From Brochothrix thermosphacta DSM 20171 = FSL F6-1036 (lineage in GTDB: Bacteria; Bacillota; Bacilli; Lactobacillales; Listeriaceae), in NCBI RefSeq assembly GCF_036884295.1, contig NZ_CP145608.1, positions 868,001 through 932,000 on the forward strand: 64,000 nucleotides of DNA. Reading direction: 5' to 3'. Positions 9,099 to 19,194 of the stretch are shown one piece after another. Each line of letters starts with the position of its first letter. Positions within the stretch are counted from its first letter, which is position 1. The translations under genes and the position numbers were made by a program. Below the pieces are notes generated by a model. It was given only the letters and a program-made list of their open reading frames with translations. It searched no databases and was not told the DNA's origin.

Positions 9099-10103
9099 AT
9101 GATCAAAGAATGGCAAACGATTGAACGTGGAGAGTTTTCTCCTGTTTATTTAATCATTGGAACAGAGGCGTATATTATTCAGGAAACGCTGAAACGTATC
9201 GAAGAAAATGCGCTGATTGCAGACGAAGCTGAGTTTAATTATGCGAATTTCGATTTAACTGAAACATCGATTGAAGTAGCGATTGGCGAAGCTGAATCCG
9301 TTCCTTTTTGGGGGGATCGTAAAGTTGTAATCCTTCAACGCCCCACTTTTTTAACTTCTGAAAAAGACAAGGTGGATCATCAAATAAAGGGTTTTGAAAA
9401 TTATTTGAATGAGCCTGTACCGTTTACAATTCTTGTTATTGTGGCGGGTGTAGATAAGTTGGATGCACGGAAAAAAATAAGTAAATTAGTGCAAAAAAAT
9501 GCTGTTGTTATCGATGCAACTGCACCCAACGAACAAAGTTTATTACGCTGGTTATCTGAAAGAGCGACCGCTTTAAATATGGATTATGAACCGGCAGCAA
9601 TGCAAGAGTTAATGGTATTAACTAATTTCCAACTATCTGTAGCCATTCAAGAATTAGAAAAAATAGCGTTGTTTGTAAATGGTGGTTTGATGACTGTTCA
9701 AATTGTAGAAGATATGGTTGTAAGATCGTTGGAACAAAATGTTTTTCAATTGACTGAAAAAGTGGTTAATAAAGAGACAGGTAAGGCCTTGCGTATCTAC
9801 CAAGATTTAATTAAACAAAAAGAAGAGCCGATTAAGATATTGGCATTATTGATTAGCCAATTTCGTTTGATGAACCAAGTTAAAATTATGAAGAAAAAAG
9901 GATACAGTGATCCAGAAATGGCACACACGCTAAAAGTCCATCCTTATCGAGCGAAGTTAGCAGCACAATCTGTCCGTAATATTGAATTGATACATTTACA
10001 AACAGCATTAGCGGCGTTGGCAAAAGCTGACTTTGAATTAAAGACAGGTAGAGGATTACCAGGCCAAAAAGTTGAGTGGTTTATTTTCAATTGGCATGCC
10101 TAA
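9099..10103 (+). CDS. holA: DNA polymerase III delta subunit
   Basis: Delta subunit of the clamp loader; it opens the DnaN sliding clamp. The sequence has the expected AAA+-like N-terminal region (PVYLIIGTEAYIIQE) and the conserved C-terminal collar (ALLISQFRLMNQ, LKVHPYRAKLAA, DFELKTGRG). The length (334 aa) is normal. It follows comEC as in many Bacillales. ATG 9099 is used; an overlapping upstream ATG at 9091 is out of frame. The gene converges with thrB, sharing a bidirectional terminator. Confidence 0.95.
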   Translation: MIKEWQTIERGEFSPVYLIIGTEAYIIQETLKRIEENALIADEAEFNYANFDLTETSIEVAIGEAESVPFWGDRKVVILQRPTFLTSEKDKVDHQIKGFENYLNEPVPFTILVIVAGVDKLDARKKISKLVQKNAVVIDATAPNEQSLLRWLSERATALNMDYEPAAMQELMVLTNFQLSVAIQELEKIALFVNGGLMTVQIVEDMVVRSLEQNVFQLTEKVVNKETGKALRIYQDLIKQKEEPIKILALLISQFRLMNQVKIMKKKGYSDPEMAHTLKVHPYRAKLAAQSVRNIELIHLQTALAALAKADFELKTGRGLPGQKVEWFIFNWHA

Positions 10104-10110
10104 CAACAAA

Positions 10111-10158
10111 CAAAAAAGTAACGTCTCTGAGAAATTTTCTCGAAGACGTTACTTTTTA
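10111..10158. terminator. Bidirectional terminator between holA and thrB
   Basis: Perfect 15-bp arms (10112-10126 and 10143-10157), A-rich on the left and T-rich on the right, so that both strands end in a U-tract. The thrB stop codon lies inside the right arm. Confidence 0.9.
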
Positions 10159-11019
10159 ATTTACTTGAATACCAACAGTATCTACATTAAGATGGATTAA
10201 ATTTGCTGTTGAATCAAAGCTTTTTAGATCAGCCATTAAAGCTGCAGTTTTTTCAGGCTGAGATAAGATTAAGACTGTGGGTCCTGCACCTGATAAACAG
10301 CAACCATAAGCATCGAAAGTTTTAACGCGTTCACGTAAAAGCTCTAATTGAGGCACGAGTGATTTACGATAATGCTCGTGGAAAAGATCCTGCGCCATCA
10401 TTTCACCCATTTGTTTTAAATCACCTGACAATAAGCTCGATAACATCACATTGCTAATCGCACTTGCTTTAACCGCTGTGCCATAAGGTAATTCCTCAGG
10501 TAAAACACTGCGACTCAGCGTTGTCGCTAATTCAGTTTGTGGAATAAAGGCAACAATGTCACAGTTTGGAAAGTTATGACGTGTGTAGCGTGTCTCTTCA
10601 CCGAGTTGAACAGCAATCACCAAACCGCCAAATACGGCAGGCGCAACATTATCCGGATGACCTTCAATGTTAGTCGCGATGCGCATTTTTTCTTCTGCGG
10701 AAAGCTTGAGCTCACCTAACTGATTGGCAAGTTCAATTCCCGCAACAATCGCAGCAGCGCTACTTCCCAATCCACGAGTGGATGGAATATCACAACGCAT
10801 CACGAGATGTTGTGGTTGAATATGCGGTGCGAGTGCAAGTGCTGTTTCAATAATAAGATTAGAGGCATCTGTTGGGATACCGTCACCTAATTGATGCTCA
10901 ATGAACCAAGTGTCTGCAGGGGTCACATCAAGTTCTAAATAAAGGGAAAGAGCCAAACCACAAGAGTCGAACCCAGGCCCTAAATTTGCTGTGGTAGCAG
11001 GCACCTTGATGCGCATCAT
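10156..11019 (-). CDS. thrB: Homoserine kinase
   Basis: Phosphorylates L-homoserine with ATP, the penultimate step of threonine synthesis. GHMP-kinase features are visible: [15 protein letters not shown] at the N-terminus, the glycine/serine-rich ATP loop [11 protein letters not shown] near residue 85, and [11 protein letters not shown] near the C-terminus. The 287 aa are complete. The start overlaps the thrC stop region (the ATGA junction at 11016-11019), so it is last in a hom-thrC-thrB operon on the minus strand. Confidence 0.95.
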   Translation of the reverse strand: MMRIKVPATTANLGPGFDSCGLALSLYLELDVTPADTWFIEHQLGDGIPTDASNLIIETALALAPHIQPQHLVMRCDIPSTRGLGSSAAAIVAGIELANQLGELKLSAEEKMRIATNIEGHPDNVAPAVFGGLVIAVQLGEETRYTRHNFPNCDIVAFIPQTELATTLSRSVLPEELPYGTAVKASAISNVMLSSLLSGDLKQMGEMMAQDLFHEHYRKSLVPQLELLRERVKTFDAYGCCLSGAGPTVLILSQPEKTAALMADLKSFDSTANLIHLNVDTVGIQVN

Positions 11020-12071
11020 TCTGCTGTTGCCGCTGCTAAATGTTTGGCAATTTCATCATATGTATTGAGACGATGAATTGTAGCAGGGACTTTATTGATA
11101 GCTGAATCAGGGTCTTTTAAGCCATTACCTGTAAAGACCGTCACGACTGTTTCACCCGGTTTGATTTGACCACTCTTCACATGCTTAATGACACCAGCTA
11201 AAGAGGCAGCTGAGCCCGGTTCAATAAAGATACCATCCATACGAGCGACAGCTTGATAAGCAGCTAAAATTTCATCATCGCTAACAGCGTCAATAAAACC
11301 ATTGGATTCATCACGAGCCGCTTCTGCAAAAGCCCAACTTGCCGGGTTTCCAATACGAATTGCTGTTGCAAATGTTTCAGGAGCAGCGATTGGCGCTCCT
11401 TGGACGATTGCTGCAGCGCCTTCTGCTTCAAAACCGTGCATACGGGGAAGACCGCTTTGTTTTTTGTCATTAAATTCTTTAAAGCCTTTCCAATAAGCAG
11501 TGATATTACCAGCATTTCCAACTGGAATTGCTAAAACATCAGGTGCTTTACCAAGTTGTTCAACAACCTCGAAAGCAGCTGTTTTTTGACCTTCGATACG
11601 ATAAGGGTTAACAGAGTTAACAAGGGTTACCGCTTCTTTTTCAGCAATATCACGAACCATAGTAAGAGCGTCATCAAAGTTACCATCAATTGAAATAATA
11701 TCAGCACCGTACATAACCGCTTGCGCAAGTTTTCCAAGTGCAACTTTACCCTCAGGAATAACGATGTATGCTTTTAAACCAGCACGTGTTGCATAAGCTG
11801 CAGCCGCAGCTGAAGTATTACCCGTAGAGGCACAAATAACTGCTTTGGCTCCATCTTCTTTTGCTTTAGCCACGGCCATCACCATCCCACGATCTTTAAA
11901 CGAACCTGTGGGATTCACACCTTCTGTTTTAGCATACAATGTAATGCCTAATTTTTCTGATAGGTGAGGTAAAGGCACTAATGGTGTATTACCTTCATGT
12001 AATGATAATAAAGGTGTGTTCTCATTAACCGGTAAAAATTCTTTGTATTTTTTTAATAATCCCTCATACAT
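11016..12071 (-). CDS. thrC: Threonine synthase
   Basis: PLP-dependent conversion of O-phosphohomoserine to threonine. The PLP lysine is in [11 protein letters not shown] near residue 58, the phosphate-binding glycine loop is VGNAGN near 183, and the N-terminus reads [10 protein letters not shown]. At 351 aa it belongs to the short Bacillus-type class. It starts two bases after hom ends and overlaps thrB. Confidence 0.96.
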   Translation of the reverse strand: MYEGLLKKYKEFLPVNENTPLLSLHEGNTPLVPLPHLSEKLGITLYAKTEGVNPTGSFKDRGMVMAVAKAKEDGAKAVICASTGNTSAAAAAYATRAGLKAYIVIPEGKVALGKLAQAVMYGADIISIDGNFDDALTMVRDIAEKEAVTLVNSVNPYRIEGQKTAAFEVVEQLGKAPDVLAIPVGNAGNITAYWKGFKEFNDKKQSGLPRMHGFEAEGAAAIVQGAPIAAPETFATAIRIGNPASWAFAEAARDESNGFIDAVSDDEILAAYQAVARMDGIFIEPGSAASLAGVIKHVKSGQIKPGETVVTVFTGNGLKDPDSAINKVPATIHRLNTYDEIAKHLAAATAE

Positions 12072-12073
12072 AA

Positions 12074-13354
12074 TTAATCCTCCACTCGATAATGTGAGTT
12101 AACCACAATACCACTCTCATTTTTTAAAGTCTCTAACGCAAGATGCAGGTTTTCACGACTTGTTTCGTGTGTAATGATAACGACAGTTGCTTGTTCATTT
12201 GATTCAGGTAATTGTAGAATACGGCTGAATCCAATTTTTTGTTCAGTGAAACGCTGTGTCATTTTTAAGAAAGTACCTGTTTCATCAGTCATCTTTAGAC
12301 GAACAAAGTATTTTGCGAGGCAATCTTTGTCAGCCAATTTATTTGTTTCATGCACATAAGAACTAAAAGCATTCCCATTTGTGCCAAGTTTTGTATTTTT
12401 TGCAACAGTAATGATGTCGCTGACAACGCTTGAAGCCGTTGGTAATTCACCAGCACCAGGGCCATAATACATCGTTTCACCTGCAGCTTCACCTAACACA
12501 AATACAGCATTATTTTCATTGTGAACACCTGATAAAGGATGCGTTTTTGGAAGCAGGGTAGGTGTGACGCAAACATCTACGGCACCGTTGTGTTCTTCAG
12601 CAATCCCTAAAAGTTTAATTGTATAACCTAATTGATCGGCTAATTTGATTTCGTCCACTGTTAATTGACGAATCCCAGTTGTCGAAACATCATCTAGTGA
12701 AACATTCATACCGAAGCTTAAACGAGTTAAAATAACCATTTTACGTGCAGCATCAATCCCATCAACGTCATTAGTTGGGTCGCTTTCAGCAAAACCAAGT
12801 TCTTGTGCTTGTTTTAAAGCAGTTTCGTATGAAAGTCCTTCGCTGGTCATTTTAGTCAACATGAAGTTAGTGGTACCGTTAACGATCCCCATTACTTTTT
12901 TCAAATGATCTGATGCAAGGCCGTTAACAATTGTACGTAAAATTGGAATTCCGCCTGCAACACTTGCTTCATAGAAGAGGTCGCAATTATTTTCACGAGC
13001 AACTGTGATCAAGTGATCGCCGTGTAAAGCAATAAGATCTTTGTTTGCTGTTACAACATGTTTACCAGCGCGTAACGACTTAAGTACATAATCGTAAGCG
13101 ATATCGATTGTGCCCATTACTTCGACGATGATTGAAATTGATGGATCACCAATTACATCATTTACATTGTCAGTAACAGCAACATCAACGTCTTCATAAC
13201 GTCGCGTTTTCGTGAGATCACGAACCAAAACCTTTGTTACTTTAATATCATAACCAGTAATCTGGCTAATCTTACTCTTATGTTCGTCTAAAATTCTCAC
13301 GACGCCACTTCCGACAGTCCCGAATCCGAGAACACCTACATTCAATGATGACAT
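12074..13354 (-). CDS. hom: Homoserine dehydrogenase with ACT domain
   Basis: Reduces aspartate semialdehyde to homoserine, the branch point to threonine and methionine. Visible: Rossmann motif GFGTVGSGV near the N-terminus, [11 protein letters not shown], the catalytic-domain segment [11 protein letters not shown], and a C-terminal ACT domain (from about residue 345) expected to bind threonine for feedback control. I set the start at the ATG complementary to 13352-13354, because AAGGAGG is ideally spaced before it and the product begins [12 protein letters not shown]. The open frame extends 24 bases further upstream without a ribosome binding site. Confidence 0.94.
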   Translation of the reverse strand: MSSLNVGVLGFGTVGSGVVRILDEHKSKISQITGYDIKVTKVLVRDLTKTRRYEDVDVAVTDNVNDVIGDPSISIIVEVMGTIDIAYDYVLKSLRAGKHVVTANKDLIALHGDHLITVARENNCDLFYEASVAGGIPILRTIVNGLASDHLKKVMGIVNGTTNFMLTKMTSEGLSYETALKQAQELGFAESDPTNDVDGIDAARKMVILTRLSFGMNVSLDDVSTTGIRQLTVDEIKLADQLGYTIKLLGIAEEHNGAVDVCVTPTLLPKTHPLSGVHNENNAVFVLGEAAGETMYYGPGAGELPTASSVVSDIITVAKNTKLGTNGNAFSSYVHETNKLADKDCLAKYFVRLKMTDETGTFLKMTQRFTEQKIGFSRILQLPESNEQATVVIITHETSRENLHLALETLKNESGIVVNSHYRVED

Positions 13355-13426
13355 AAAATACCTCCTTGTAATTTTCATTTCTATTAAATTTAGAATTGTT
13401 TGATTTATTAGAAAATTAATATTCTC

Positions 13427-13455
13427 AGTATAATAAAAATCCCACTATAAAGCAA
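13427..13455 (-). promoter_or_regulatory. hom-thrCB promoter (minus strand)
   Basis: Read on the minus strand: TTGCTT (13455-13450), a 17-bp spacer, and TATACT (13432-13427), about 75 bp before the hom start. The -35 lies inside one arm of the long hairpin at 13439-13489. Confidence 0.65.
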
Positions 13456-13489
13456 GGTAAGATTATAGGACCTTGTAATATAATGGGAT
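13439..13489 (-). promoter_or_regulatory. Long inverted repeat overlapping the hom promoter
   Basis: Outer arms 13439-13449 and 13479-13489 (11 bp, one mismatch) and inner arms 13453-13458 and 13470-13475 (6 bp, perfect) enclose an 11-base loop. On the minus strand it is followed by TTTTT, so it can act as a read-through terminator after rpsT. It also places the hom -35 in its arm, so it could be an operator or attenuator. Confidence 0.6.
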
Positions 13490-13503
13490 AATAAATTTTG
13501 GAT

Positions 13504-13533
13504 AAAACAAAAGAGCCCTATACAACAGGCTCC
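13504..13533 (-). terminator. rpsT terminator
   Basis: On the minus strand a GAGCCT...AGGGCTC hairpin is followed by TTTTGTTTT, eight bases after the rpsT stop codon. Confidence 0.75.
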
Positions 13534-13541
13534 CAAAGAGA

Positions 13542-13796
13542 TTATTTAGCTAATTTTTTAGCAAGACGTGATTTACTACGGTCTGCTTTGTTTTTGTGAA
13601 TCAAACCTTTTGAAACAGCACCATCAAGTTTAGAAACAGCTTGGCTATATAATTCACTTGTGTTATCAGCGTTAGCTACAACAGCAGCGTCGAATTTTCT
13701 AACAGCTGAACGAACAGCAGCACGTTGTGAAGATTTTAATTCATTACGAGTTTCTGTTTGTTTTACGCGTTTAATAGCGGATTTAATGTTAGGCAT
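13542..13796 (-). CDS. rpsT: 30S ribosomal protein S20
   Basis: Primary 16S rRNA-binding protein of the small subunit. The 84-aa, strongly basic sequence opens [15 protein letters not shown] and closes with [14 protein letters not shown], the standard S20 pattern. GGAGGTGAC gives a strong ribosome binding site. It is a monocistronic-looking unit, with its own promoter (13876-13904) and terminator, placed head-to-head with lepA. That is the usual holA-rpsT-lepA neighbourhood, here interrupted by the threonine operon. Confidence 0.97.
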   Translation of the reverse strand: MPNIKSAIKRVKQTETRNELKSSQRAAVRSAVRKFDAAVVANADNTSELYSQAVSKLDGAVSKGLIHKNKADRSKSRLAKKLAK

Positions 13797-13875
13797 TTAT
13801 GTCACCTCCGTTGAAATAATCATACTATGGCTCATCTAATTAGATAGCTCTAATTCCAACCATAAGACAGACTTA

Positions 13876-13904
13876 ATTATATATGAAAATTGAAGGGATT
13901 GCAA
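13876..13904 (-). promoter_or_regulatory. rpsT promoter (minus strand)
   Basis: On the minus strand TTGCAA (13904-13899), a 17-bp spacer and TATAAT (13881-13876). It leaves a leader of about 70 nt before the S20 start, in which autogenous control would be possible. Confidence 0.8.
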
Positions 13905-13980
13905 ACGTCTATTCTAAATTTATTTTTAAAAGGCTTTTTTTAATAGTAGAAAGAGCTTTAATACATAAATAACAAGGGAT

Positions 13981-14009
13981 TTGCCAAACAATTGTAGCTA
14001 CTATATAAT
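13981..14009 (+). promoter_or_regulatory. lepA promoter
   Basis: TTGCCA (13981-13986), a 17-bp spacer and TATAAT (14004-14009), about 120 bp upstream of lepA. The remainder of the 13797-14131 gap holds the divergent rpsT promoter and no other recognised element. Confidence 0.75.
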
Positions 14010-14131
14010 AAAGTTAGATAAATGCCTTCTTATAATGAAGCTGAAGTGAAACGCAAATAGAGATGAAATTGTATTGTCTGCTATATGAGTATTTATAAGA
14101 GTGTTTGCAAAGAGTGATAGGAGTGGACAAA

Positions 14132-15964
14132 TTGGATTTAAACCAGATGAAAGCGCGTCAAAAAAATATACGTAATTTTTCAATCATTGCCCATATTGAT
14201 CATGGTAAGTCAACATTGGCTGACCGTATCTTAGAAAAAACGAATGCACTGACGCACCGTGAGATGAAGCATCAATTGCTTGATTCCATGGATTTAGAGC
14301 GTGAACGTGGTATTACAATTAAATTGAATGCCGTACAACTTTCTTACAACGCTAAGAACGGTGAAACATATACGTTCCATTTAATAGATACACCAGGACA
14401 TGTCGATTTCACATATGAAGTATCTCGAAGCTTAGCTGCCTGTGAAGGTGCTGTTCTTGTAGTTGATGCTGCTCAAGGGATTGAAGCACAAACATTAGCT
14501 AACGTTTATTTAGCATTAGATAATGATCTTGAAATTTTACCAGTTATTAATAAAATTGATTTACCCGCAGCTGACCCTGAACGTGTGCGTGGTGAAATTG
14601 AAGATGTAATTGGATTAGATGCAAGTGAAGCTGTCTTAGCGTCAGCAAAAGCTGGTATTGGTATCGAAGAAATTTTAGAACAAGTTGTTGAACATGTACC
14701 TGCTCCAACAGGGGACTTAGAAGCGCCGTTACAAGCGTTGATTTTTGACTCTGTTTACGATGCATACCGTGGTGTTATTACGAGTATTCGTGTCATGAGT
14801 GGTACAGTAAAAGCAGGCGATAAAATTTACATGATGCAAACAGGTAAATCATTTGAAGTAACTGAAGTAGGTGTATTTGACCCGAAAGTATCGCCACAAG
14901 ATGTCTTGATGGCAGGTGATGTTGGTTACCTTACTGCAGCAATCAAGCAAGTAGCAGATACACAAGTAGGGGATACGATTACGCATGCAGAAAATCGTGC
15001 AGCTGAACCTTTACAAGGTTATCGTAAAATGAACCCGATGGTTTATTGTGGTCTTTACCCAATCGATTCGTCAGATTATGTTGATTTACGTGATGCACTT
15101 GAGAAACTTGAATTGAATGATTCAGCATTACAATATGAAGCTGAAACATCACAAGCACTAGGATTTGGTTTCCGTTGTGGTTTCTTGGGACTTCTACACA
15201 TGGAAATTATTCAAGAACGTATTGAACGTGAATTTAATATCGACTTAATTACCACAGCACCAAGTGTTATCTATCATGCAACATTAACAGATGATACAGA
15301 AGTGGTGGTATCGAATCCATCAGAAATGCCAGATCCATCATTAATTGCTTATGTTGAAGAACCTTATGTTAATGCATCAATCATGGTACCAAATGAATAT
15401 GTCGGTGCCGTTATGGAGTTAACGCAACGTAAGCGTGGTAATTTCATCACAATGGATTATATGGATGATATTCGTGTTAACGTTAAATATGAAATTCCAC
15501 TATCTGAAATTGTTTACGATTTCTTTGACCAACTCAAATCGAACACGCGTGGTTATGCGTCATTAGATTATGAAATTATCGGATACCGTCAATCTAAACT
15601 AGTGAAGATGGATATCTTATTGAACAGCGAAAATGTCGATGCTTTAAGCTTTATTGTTCATCGTGATTTTGCTTACGATCGTGGAAAAGTGATTGTTGAA
15701 CGTTTACAAAAACTCATTCCGCGTCAACAATTTGAAGTGCCAATTCAAGCGGCAATCGGTAATAAAGTGGTCGCACGTTCAACGATTAAAGCGTTGCGTA
15801 AAAACGTCTTGGCTAAGTGTTACGGTGGCGATATTTCTCGTAAACGTAAATTACTCGAAAAACAAAAAGCTGGTAAAAAACGTATGAAATCAGTTGGTTC
15901 TGTTGAAGTGCCTCAAGAGGCATTTATGGCAATCCTTAAAATTGATGAAGATACAAAAAAATAA
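14132..15964 (+). CDS. lepA: Elongation factor 4 (LepA), back-translocating GTPase
   Basis: Ribosome-bound translational GTPase. G1 is AHIDHGKST, switch I is RERGITIK, G3 is DTPGH and G4 is NKID; EF-G-like domains and the LepA C-terminal domain ([30 protein letters not shown]) follow. I choose TTG 14132: AGGAG lies about 9 bases upstream, and the start [10 protein letters not shown] corresponds to the family N-terminus. The open frame extends to 14105 without a ribosome binding site. About 610 aa. Many Bacillales have hemN and hrcA after lepA; here a wall hydrolase and pepT follow. Confidence 0.96.
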   Translation: MDLNQMKARQKNIRNFSIIAHIDHGKSTLADRILEKTNALTHREMKHQLLDSMDLERERGITIKLNAVQLSYNAKNGETYTFHLIDTPGHVDFTYEVSRSLAACEGAVLVVDAAQGIEAQTLANVYLALDNDLEILPVINKIDLPAADPERVRGEIEDVIGLDASEAVLASAKAGIGIEEILEQVVEHVPAPTGDLEAPLQALIFDSVYDAYRGVITSIRVMSGTVKAGDKIYMMQTGKSFEVTEVGVFDPKVSPQDVLMAGDVGYLTAAIKQVADTQVGDTITHAENRAAEPLQGYRKMNPMVYCGLYPIDSSDYVDLRDALEKLELNDSALQYEAETSQALGFGFRCGFLGLLHMEIIQERIEREFNIDLITTAPSVIYHATLTDDTEVVVSNPSEMPDPSLIAYVEEPYVNASIMVPNEYVGAVMELTQRKRGNFITMDYMDDIRVNVKYEIPLSEIVYDFFDQLKSNTRGYASLDYEIIGYRQSKLVKMDILLNSENVDALSFIVHRDFAYDRGKVIVERLQKLIPRQQFEVPIQAAIGNKVVARSTIKALRKNVLAKCYGGDISRKRKLLEKQKAGKKRMKSVGSVEVPQEAFMAILKIDEDTKK

Positions 15965-15981
15965 AGGCTTATATCATTTAG

Positions 15982-16010
15982 AGCAGTCACATGTGTGGCT
16001 GTTTTTTATT
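15982..16010 (+). terminator. Terminator after lepA
   Basis: CAGTCACA pairs with TGTGGCTG (one G-T wobble), and the stem is followed by a T-run. Confidence 0.75.
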
Positions 16011-16127
16011 TTAAGTAACCATTATATAGAAGTGTGTTCATATAGAAAAACACATCGTTTTGTTTGCTATCTGAGCAATCAACCACTAAACTAAGAAACA
16101 TAATAAGTTGTGATAGTGGGTGAAAAA

Positions 16128-16757
16128 ATGATCATTAAGACAAAAAAATCAAAAAAGAAAAAGCGTCAAGACTTAATTATTACAGGGATAGTCTGCCTAG
16201 TATTTGTCGTGTTTTTAAGTATAATTATTGGGAAACTATCACAAGAAGAAGCGGCACCTGTAATTACAGAAGTTGACGAAGCAAAGATAACTGCCGAGAA
16301 AAAACAAACCTTTATAAAAAAAATATCACCAATAGCGAAAAAAAATCAAAAAGATAGTGGCTTGTTAGCAAGTGTGAGTATGGCCCAAGCTATTTTAGAG
16401 TCTGATTGGGGTACGAGCGATTTGGCTGTCGAAGGAAAAAATTTATTTGGTATCAAAGGTCAATATAAAAAACAATCGATCAAGTACCCAACACAAGAGT
16501 TTGAAAATGATGAATGGATCACGGTTGAAGCGGCATTTAGAAAATATTCTAGCTGGGAAGAATCGATGAACGATCATGTTAAGCTTTTTAAGGATGGTAC
16601 GACTTGGAATGCTAATCAGTATAAAGAGGTGCTGGTTGCAAAGGATTATAAAAAAGGCACAATGGCTTTACAAAAAGCAGGTTATGCGACAGATCCAGAC
16701 TATGCGGACAAGCTAGTTTCAGTAATTGAAAAATATAAATTAATGGAGTATGATTAG
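16128..16757 (+). CDS. Membrane-anchored GH73 glucosaminidase
   Basis: Predicted peptidoglycan hydrolase (endo-beta-N-acetylglucosaminidase, glycoside hydrolase family 73). A highly basic cytoplasmic N-terminus (KTKKSKKKKRQD) precedes one hydrophobic segment (about residues 18-38), which probably anchors it facing outward. The catalytic region contains AQAILESDWGTS, whose glutamate matches the GH73 acid residue, then NLFGIKG and the C-terminal YATDPDYADKL. ATG 16128 is preferred over an in-frame GTG at 16110 because GGGTGA precedes it. There is no wall-binding repeat. The substrate and physiological role are inferred from the family only. Confidence 0.85.
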   Translation: MIIKTKKSKKKKRQDLIITGIVCLVFVVFLSIIIGKLSQEEAAPVITEVDEAKITAEKKQTFIKKISPIAKKNQKDSGLLASVSMAQAILESDWGTSDLAVEGKNLFGIKGQYKKQSIKYPTQEFENDEWITVEAAFRKYSSWEESMNDHVKLFKDGTTWNANQYKEVLVAKDYKKGTMALQKAGYATDPDYADKLVSVIEKYKLMEYD

Positions 16758-16798
16758 CCTATGATTACTTGAAAATAGACTTTAGGAGCTGAGATATA

Positions 16799-18016
16799 AT
16801 GGAAAAAATCACAGAGCGTTTAATTACTTATGCTAAAATCGATACTCAATCTGATGAGAATAGTACAACAACACCTTCAACACCCGGACAATGGGATTTG
16901 TTGCATCACCTTGAGAAAGAAATGAAAGAAGTGGGATTAACAGATGTCCATTTAGATGAGAATGGTTATTTAATGGGAACTGTACGTGGTGATTTAGATG
17001 TCGCAACAATCGGTTTTTTAGCACATGTTGATACGGCAACCGACTTTACAGGTAAAGATGTCAAACCACAAATACATGAAAACTACGATGGCAAAGATAT
17101 TGTTTTGAACAAAGAACATAATATTGTGATGACAACGGCTGATTTTCCAGAGTTGAGTGACTATAAAGGTCAAACATTAATAACAACTGATGGAACAACC
17201 TTGTTAGGCGCAGATGATAAAGCTGGTATTGCAGAAATTATGACGGCAATGGAATATTTAATTGCACATCCAGAAATTAAACACGGTGATATCCGCGTAG
17301 CCTTTACACCTGATGAGGAAATTGGACGTGGACCTGAAAAATTTGATGTGGAACGATTTAATGCCGATTTTGCTTACACAATGGATGGTGGTCCTGTTGG
17401 AGAATTGGAATATGAATCATTCAATGCTGCAGGAGCAGTCATTACTTTCCAAGGAAATAGTGTTCATTCAGGTACCGCAAAAGGTAAAATGGTAAATGCA
17501 GGTGCACTGTTTGCAGAGTTTCATGCGTTGTTACCAGCTGATGAAGTACCAGAAAAAACAGAAGGTAAAGAAGGGTTCTTCCATCTGAATAATATGAGCG
17601 GTAGCGTAGAAAGTGCAAAAGCCTCATATATTATTCGTGATTTTGATCGTGAAGAATTTGAAGAACGTAAACGAGTGTTAACTGCAGCGGTTAAACAAAT
17701 GCAAGCTAAGTACGGTGAAAAAGTTATTACAATTGAAATGGCAGATCAATATTACAATATGCGTGAAAAAATAGAGCCTGTTATTGAAATTGTTGCGTTG
17801 GCACAAAAAGCCTATGATAAGTTAGGCATTACGCCACATATCATTCCAATTCGTGGTGGAACAGATGGCTCACAATTGTCTTATATGGGTTTACCAACAC
17901 CGAACGTATTTGCAGGTGGTGAAAACATGCATGGTAAGTTTGAATATGTCGCAGAAGAATCAATGATCCAAGCGATGAAGGTCATCATTGAAATCGTTAA
18001 AGAACACGCAAATTAA
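16799..18016 (+). CDS. pepT: Peptidase T (tripeptidase)
   Basis: Cytoplasmic zinc aminotripeptidase of family M20. Metal and catalytic residues are visible: AHVDTATDF (His plus Asp) near residue 80, GADDKAG near 139, TPDEEIGRG (Glu pair) near 173, MDGGPVG near 195, and the C-terminal [11 protein letters not shown]. The 405 aa are full length. TAGGAG precedes the ATG. A strong terminator follows directly, so it ends its transcription unit. Confidence 0.96.
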   Translation: MEKITERLITYAKIDTQSDENSTTTPSTPGQWDLLHHLEKEMKEVGLTDVHLDENGYLMGTVRGDLDVATIGFLAHVDTATDFTGKDVKPQIHENYDGKDIVLNKEHNIVMTTADFPELSDYKGQTLITTDGTTLLGADDKAGIAEIMTAMEYLIAHPEIKHGDIRVAFTPDEEIGRGPEKFDVERFNADFAYTMDGGPVGELEYESFNAAGAVITFQGNSVHSGTAKGKMVNAGALFAEFHALLPADEVPEKTEGKEGFFHLNNMSGSVESAKASYIIRDFDREEFEERKRVLTAAVKQMQAKYGEKVITIEMADQYYNMREKIEPVIEIVALAQKAYDKLGITPHIIPIRGGTDGSQLSYMGLPTPNVFAGGENMHGKFEYVAEESMIQAMKVIIEIVKEHAN

Positions 18017-18017
18017 T

Positions 18018-18066
18018 AAAAAAGATAGAAGTGTTGTCATCATGGCAACTGCTTCTATCTTTTTAA
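18018..18066 (+). terminator. Terminator after pepT
   Basis: Long stem (AAAAAGATAGAAG pairing with CTTCTATCTTTTT) with a T-rich 3' side. Confidence 0.88.
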
Positions 18067-18130
18067 AATAATCGAACTGAAAGAAATTACCCGAGTTAAA
18101 CTAATAGATATCGTTCTTTTGAAAAAAACA

Positions 18131-18139
18131 TGCTATAAT
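18131..18139 (+). promoter_or_regulatory. Extended -10 promoter for the DUF975 gene
   Basis: TGC-TATAAT (18131-18139), an extended -10 lacking a good -35, about 34 bp upstream of the TTG start. Confidence 0.5.
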
Positions 18140-18172
18140 TACAGGTGATATAAAATTAAAAGAGGTGAGACT

Positions 18173-19078
18173 TTGAAAAACATAAGCTTGATTAAAAATG
18201 AGGCGAGAGCAGCATTAAAAGGTCATTGGGGAATTGCGATTGGTGTTTTCTTATTGATGCTTGTGATCAATGGTGCATTGAACATGGTTGCTCCATTTGA
18301 TGCTACAACAGAATCTACAGGAAATACGATTCTATCATTCATGAGTGTTTTGGTCACAATATTCGTAAGCATTCCTTTGACAACAGGATTTCAATGGTTT
18401 TATTTAAGTCTTTTTGACGGTGAATCATTGAGTGTTAAAAAAATGTTTTCAGCTTTTGGTAAAGGCTTTTACTTAAAAGTTATTTGGGCAAATATTTTAG
18501 TGGGTATCATGGTATTTATCTGGACTTTACCGGCAGTACTTATTGGTATATTAGTAGTTATTCTAGGCATGACTGAAGTGATGAGCTTATGGTTGCTCAT
18601 TATTCCAATTATCTTACTTATCTTACCGATTATGAAAGCTTATAGTTACACGCAAACATTTTTCCTAATCAAAGATAATCCTACGCTTTCAGCTTGGGAT
18701 GCAATTAAAACAAGTAAAGAAATTATGTCGGGGAAACGTATGAAACTTTTCCTCACAGAATTATCATTCATCGGTTGGATGATCTTACCATTAGTGATTG
18801 GTTTATACGGCGCATGGTTGATGTTCAGTGCTTTTATCTCAAATACTGGTACGTCAGCTGTTGGATTTGGTATTGGTATTTTGTTTATCGGACTCGCATT
18901 TTTCATCGGTATGATTGTCTGTATTTATTTAGCACCATACTACCAAACAACAGTGGCTTCATTTTATCGTATGCTTCAACCAAAAGAAGTTATTGTGGAA
19001 GAAGTCATCATAGAAAATGATTCATATGTTGAAGAAGTAAGTACTTTAGATAACAATACGGATGAAACGAACCGTTAG
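18173..19078 (+). CDS. DUF975-family integral membrane protein
   Basis: 301-aa membrane protein of unknown function. The N-terminus KNISLIKNEARAALKGHWG is the conserved opening of the DUF975 family. About six hydrophobic segments follow (around residues 22-45, 58-80, 105-135, 140-160, 200-225 and 233-260), then an acidic cytoplasmic tail rich in Glu, Val and Asn. It starts at TTG 18173 behind GAGGTGA. It forms its own transcription unit with an extended -10 promoter and a terminator at 19097-19124. Nothing in the neighbourhood indicates a role. Confidence 0.8.
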   Translation: MKNISLIKNEARAALKGHWGIAIGVFLLMLVINGALNMVAPFDATTESTGNTILSFMSVLVTIFVSIPLTTGFQWFYLSLFDGESLSVKKMFSAFGKGFYLKVIWANILVGIMVFIWTLPAVLIGILVVILGMTEVMSLWLLIIPIILLILPIMKAYSYTQTFFLIKDNPTLSAWDAIKTSKEIMSGKRMKLFLTELSFIGWMILPLVIGLYGAWLMFSAFISNTGTSAVGFGIGILFIGLAFFIGMIVCIYLAPYYQTTVASFYRMLQPKEVIVEEVIIENDSYVEEVSTLDNNTDETNR

Positions 19079-19096
19079 AATAATTTTCGGAAATTT

Positions 19097-19124
19097 GAGA
19101 GAGGCTTTTGCTTCTCTCTTTTTG
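19097..19124 (+). terminator. Terminator after the DUF975 gene
   Basis: GAGAGAGG pairs with CTTCTCTC (8 bp, one wobble), followed by TTTTTG. Confidence 0.8.
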
Positions 19125-19138
19125 TTTAGTAAGTGTAT

Positions 19139-19182
19139 AAAAAACAACCGTCTGACATTTTTTGTCAGACGGTTGTTTTAGT
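19139..19182. terminator. Bidirectional terminator (broken sip gene side)
   Basis: Long perfect stem AACAACCGTCTGAC...GTCAGACGGTTGTT with A and T flanks on the two sides. It probably ends minus-strand transcription from the signal peptidase gene. Confidence 0.88.
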
Positions 19183-19194
19183 TTTGATCTAGCT

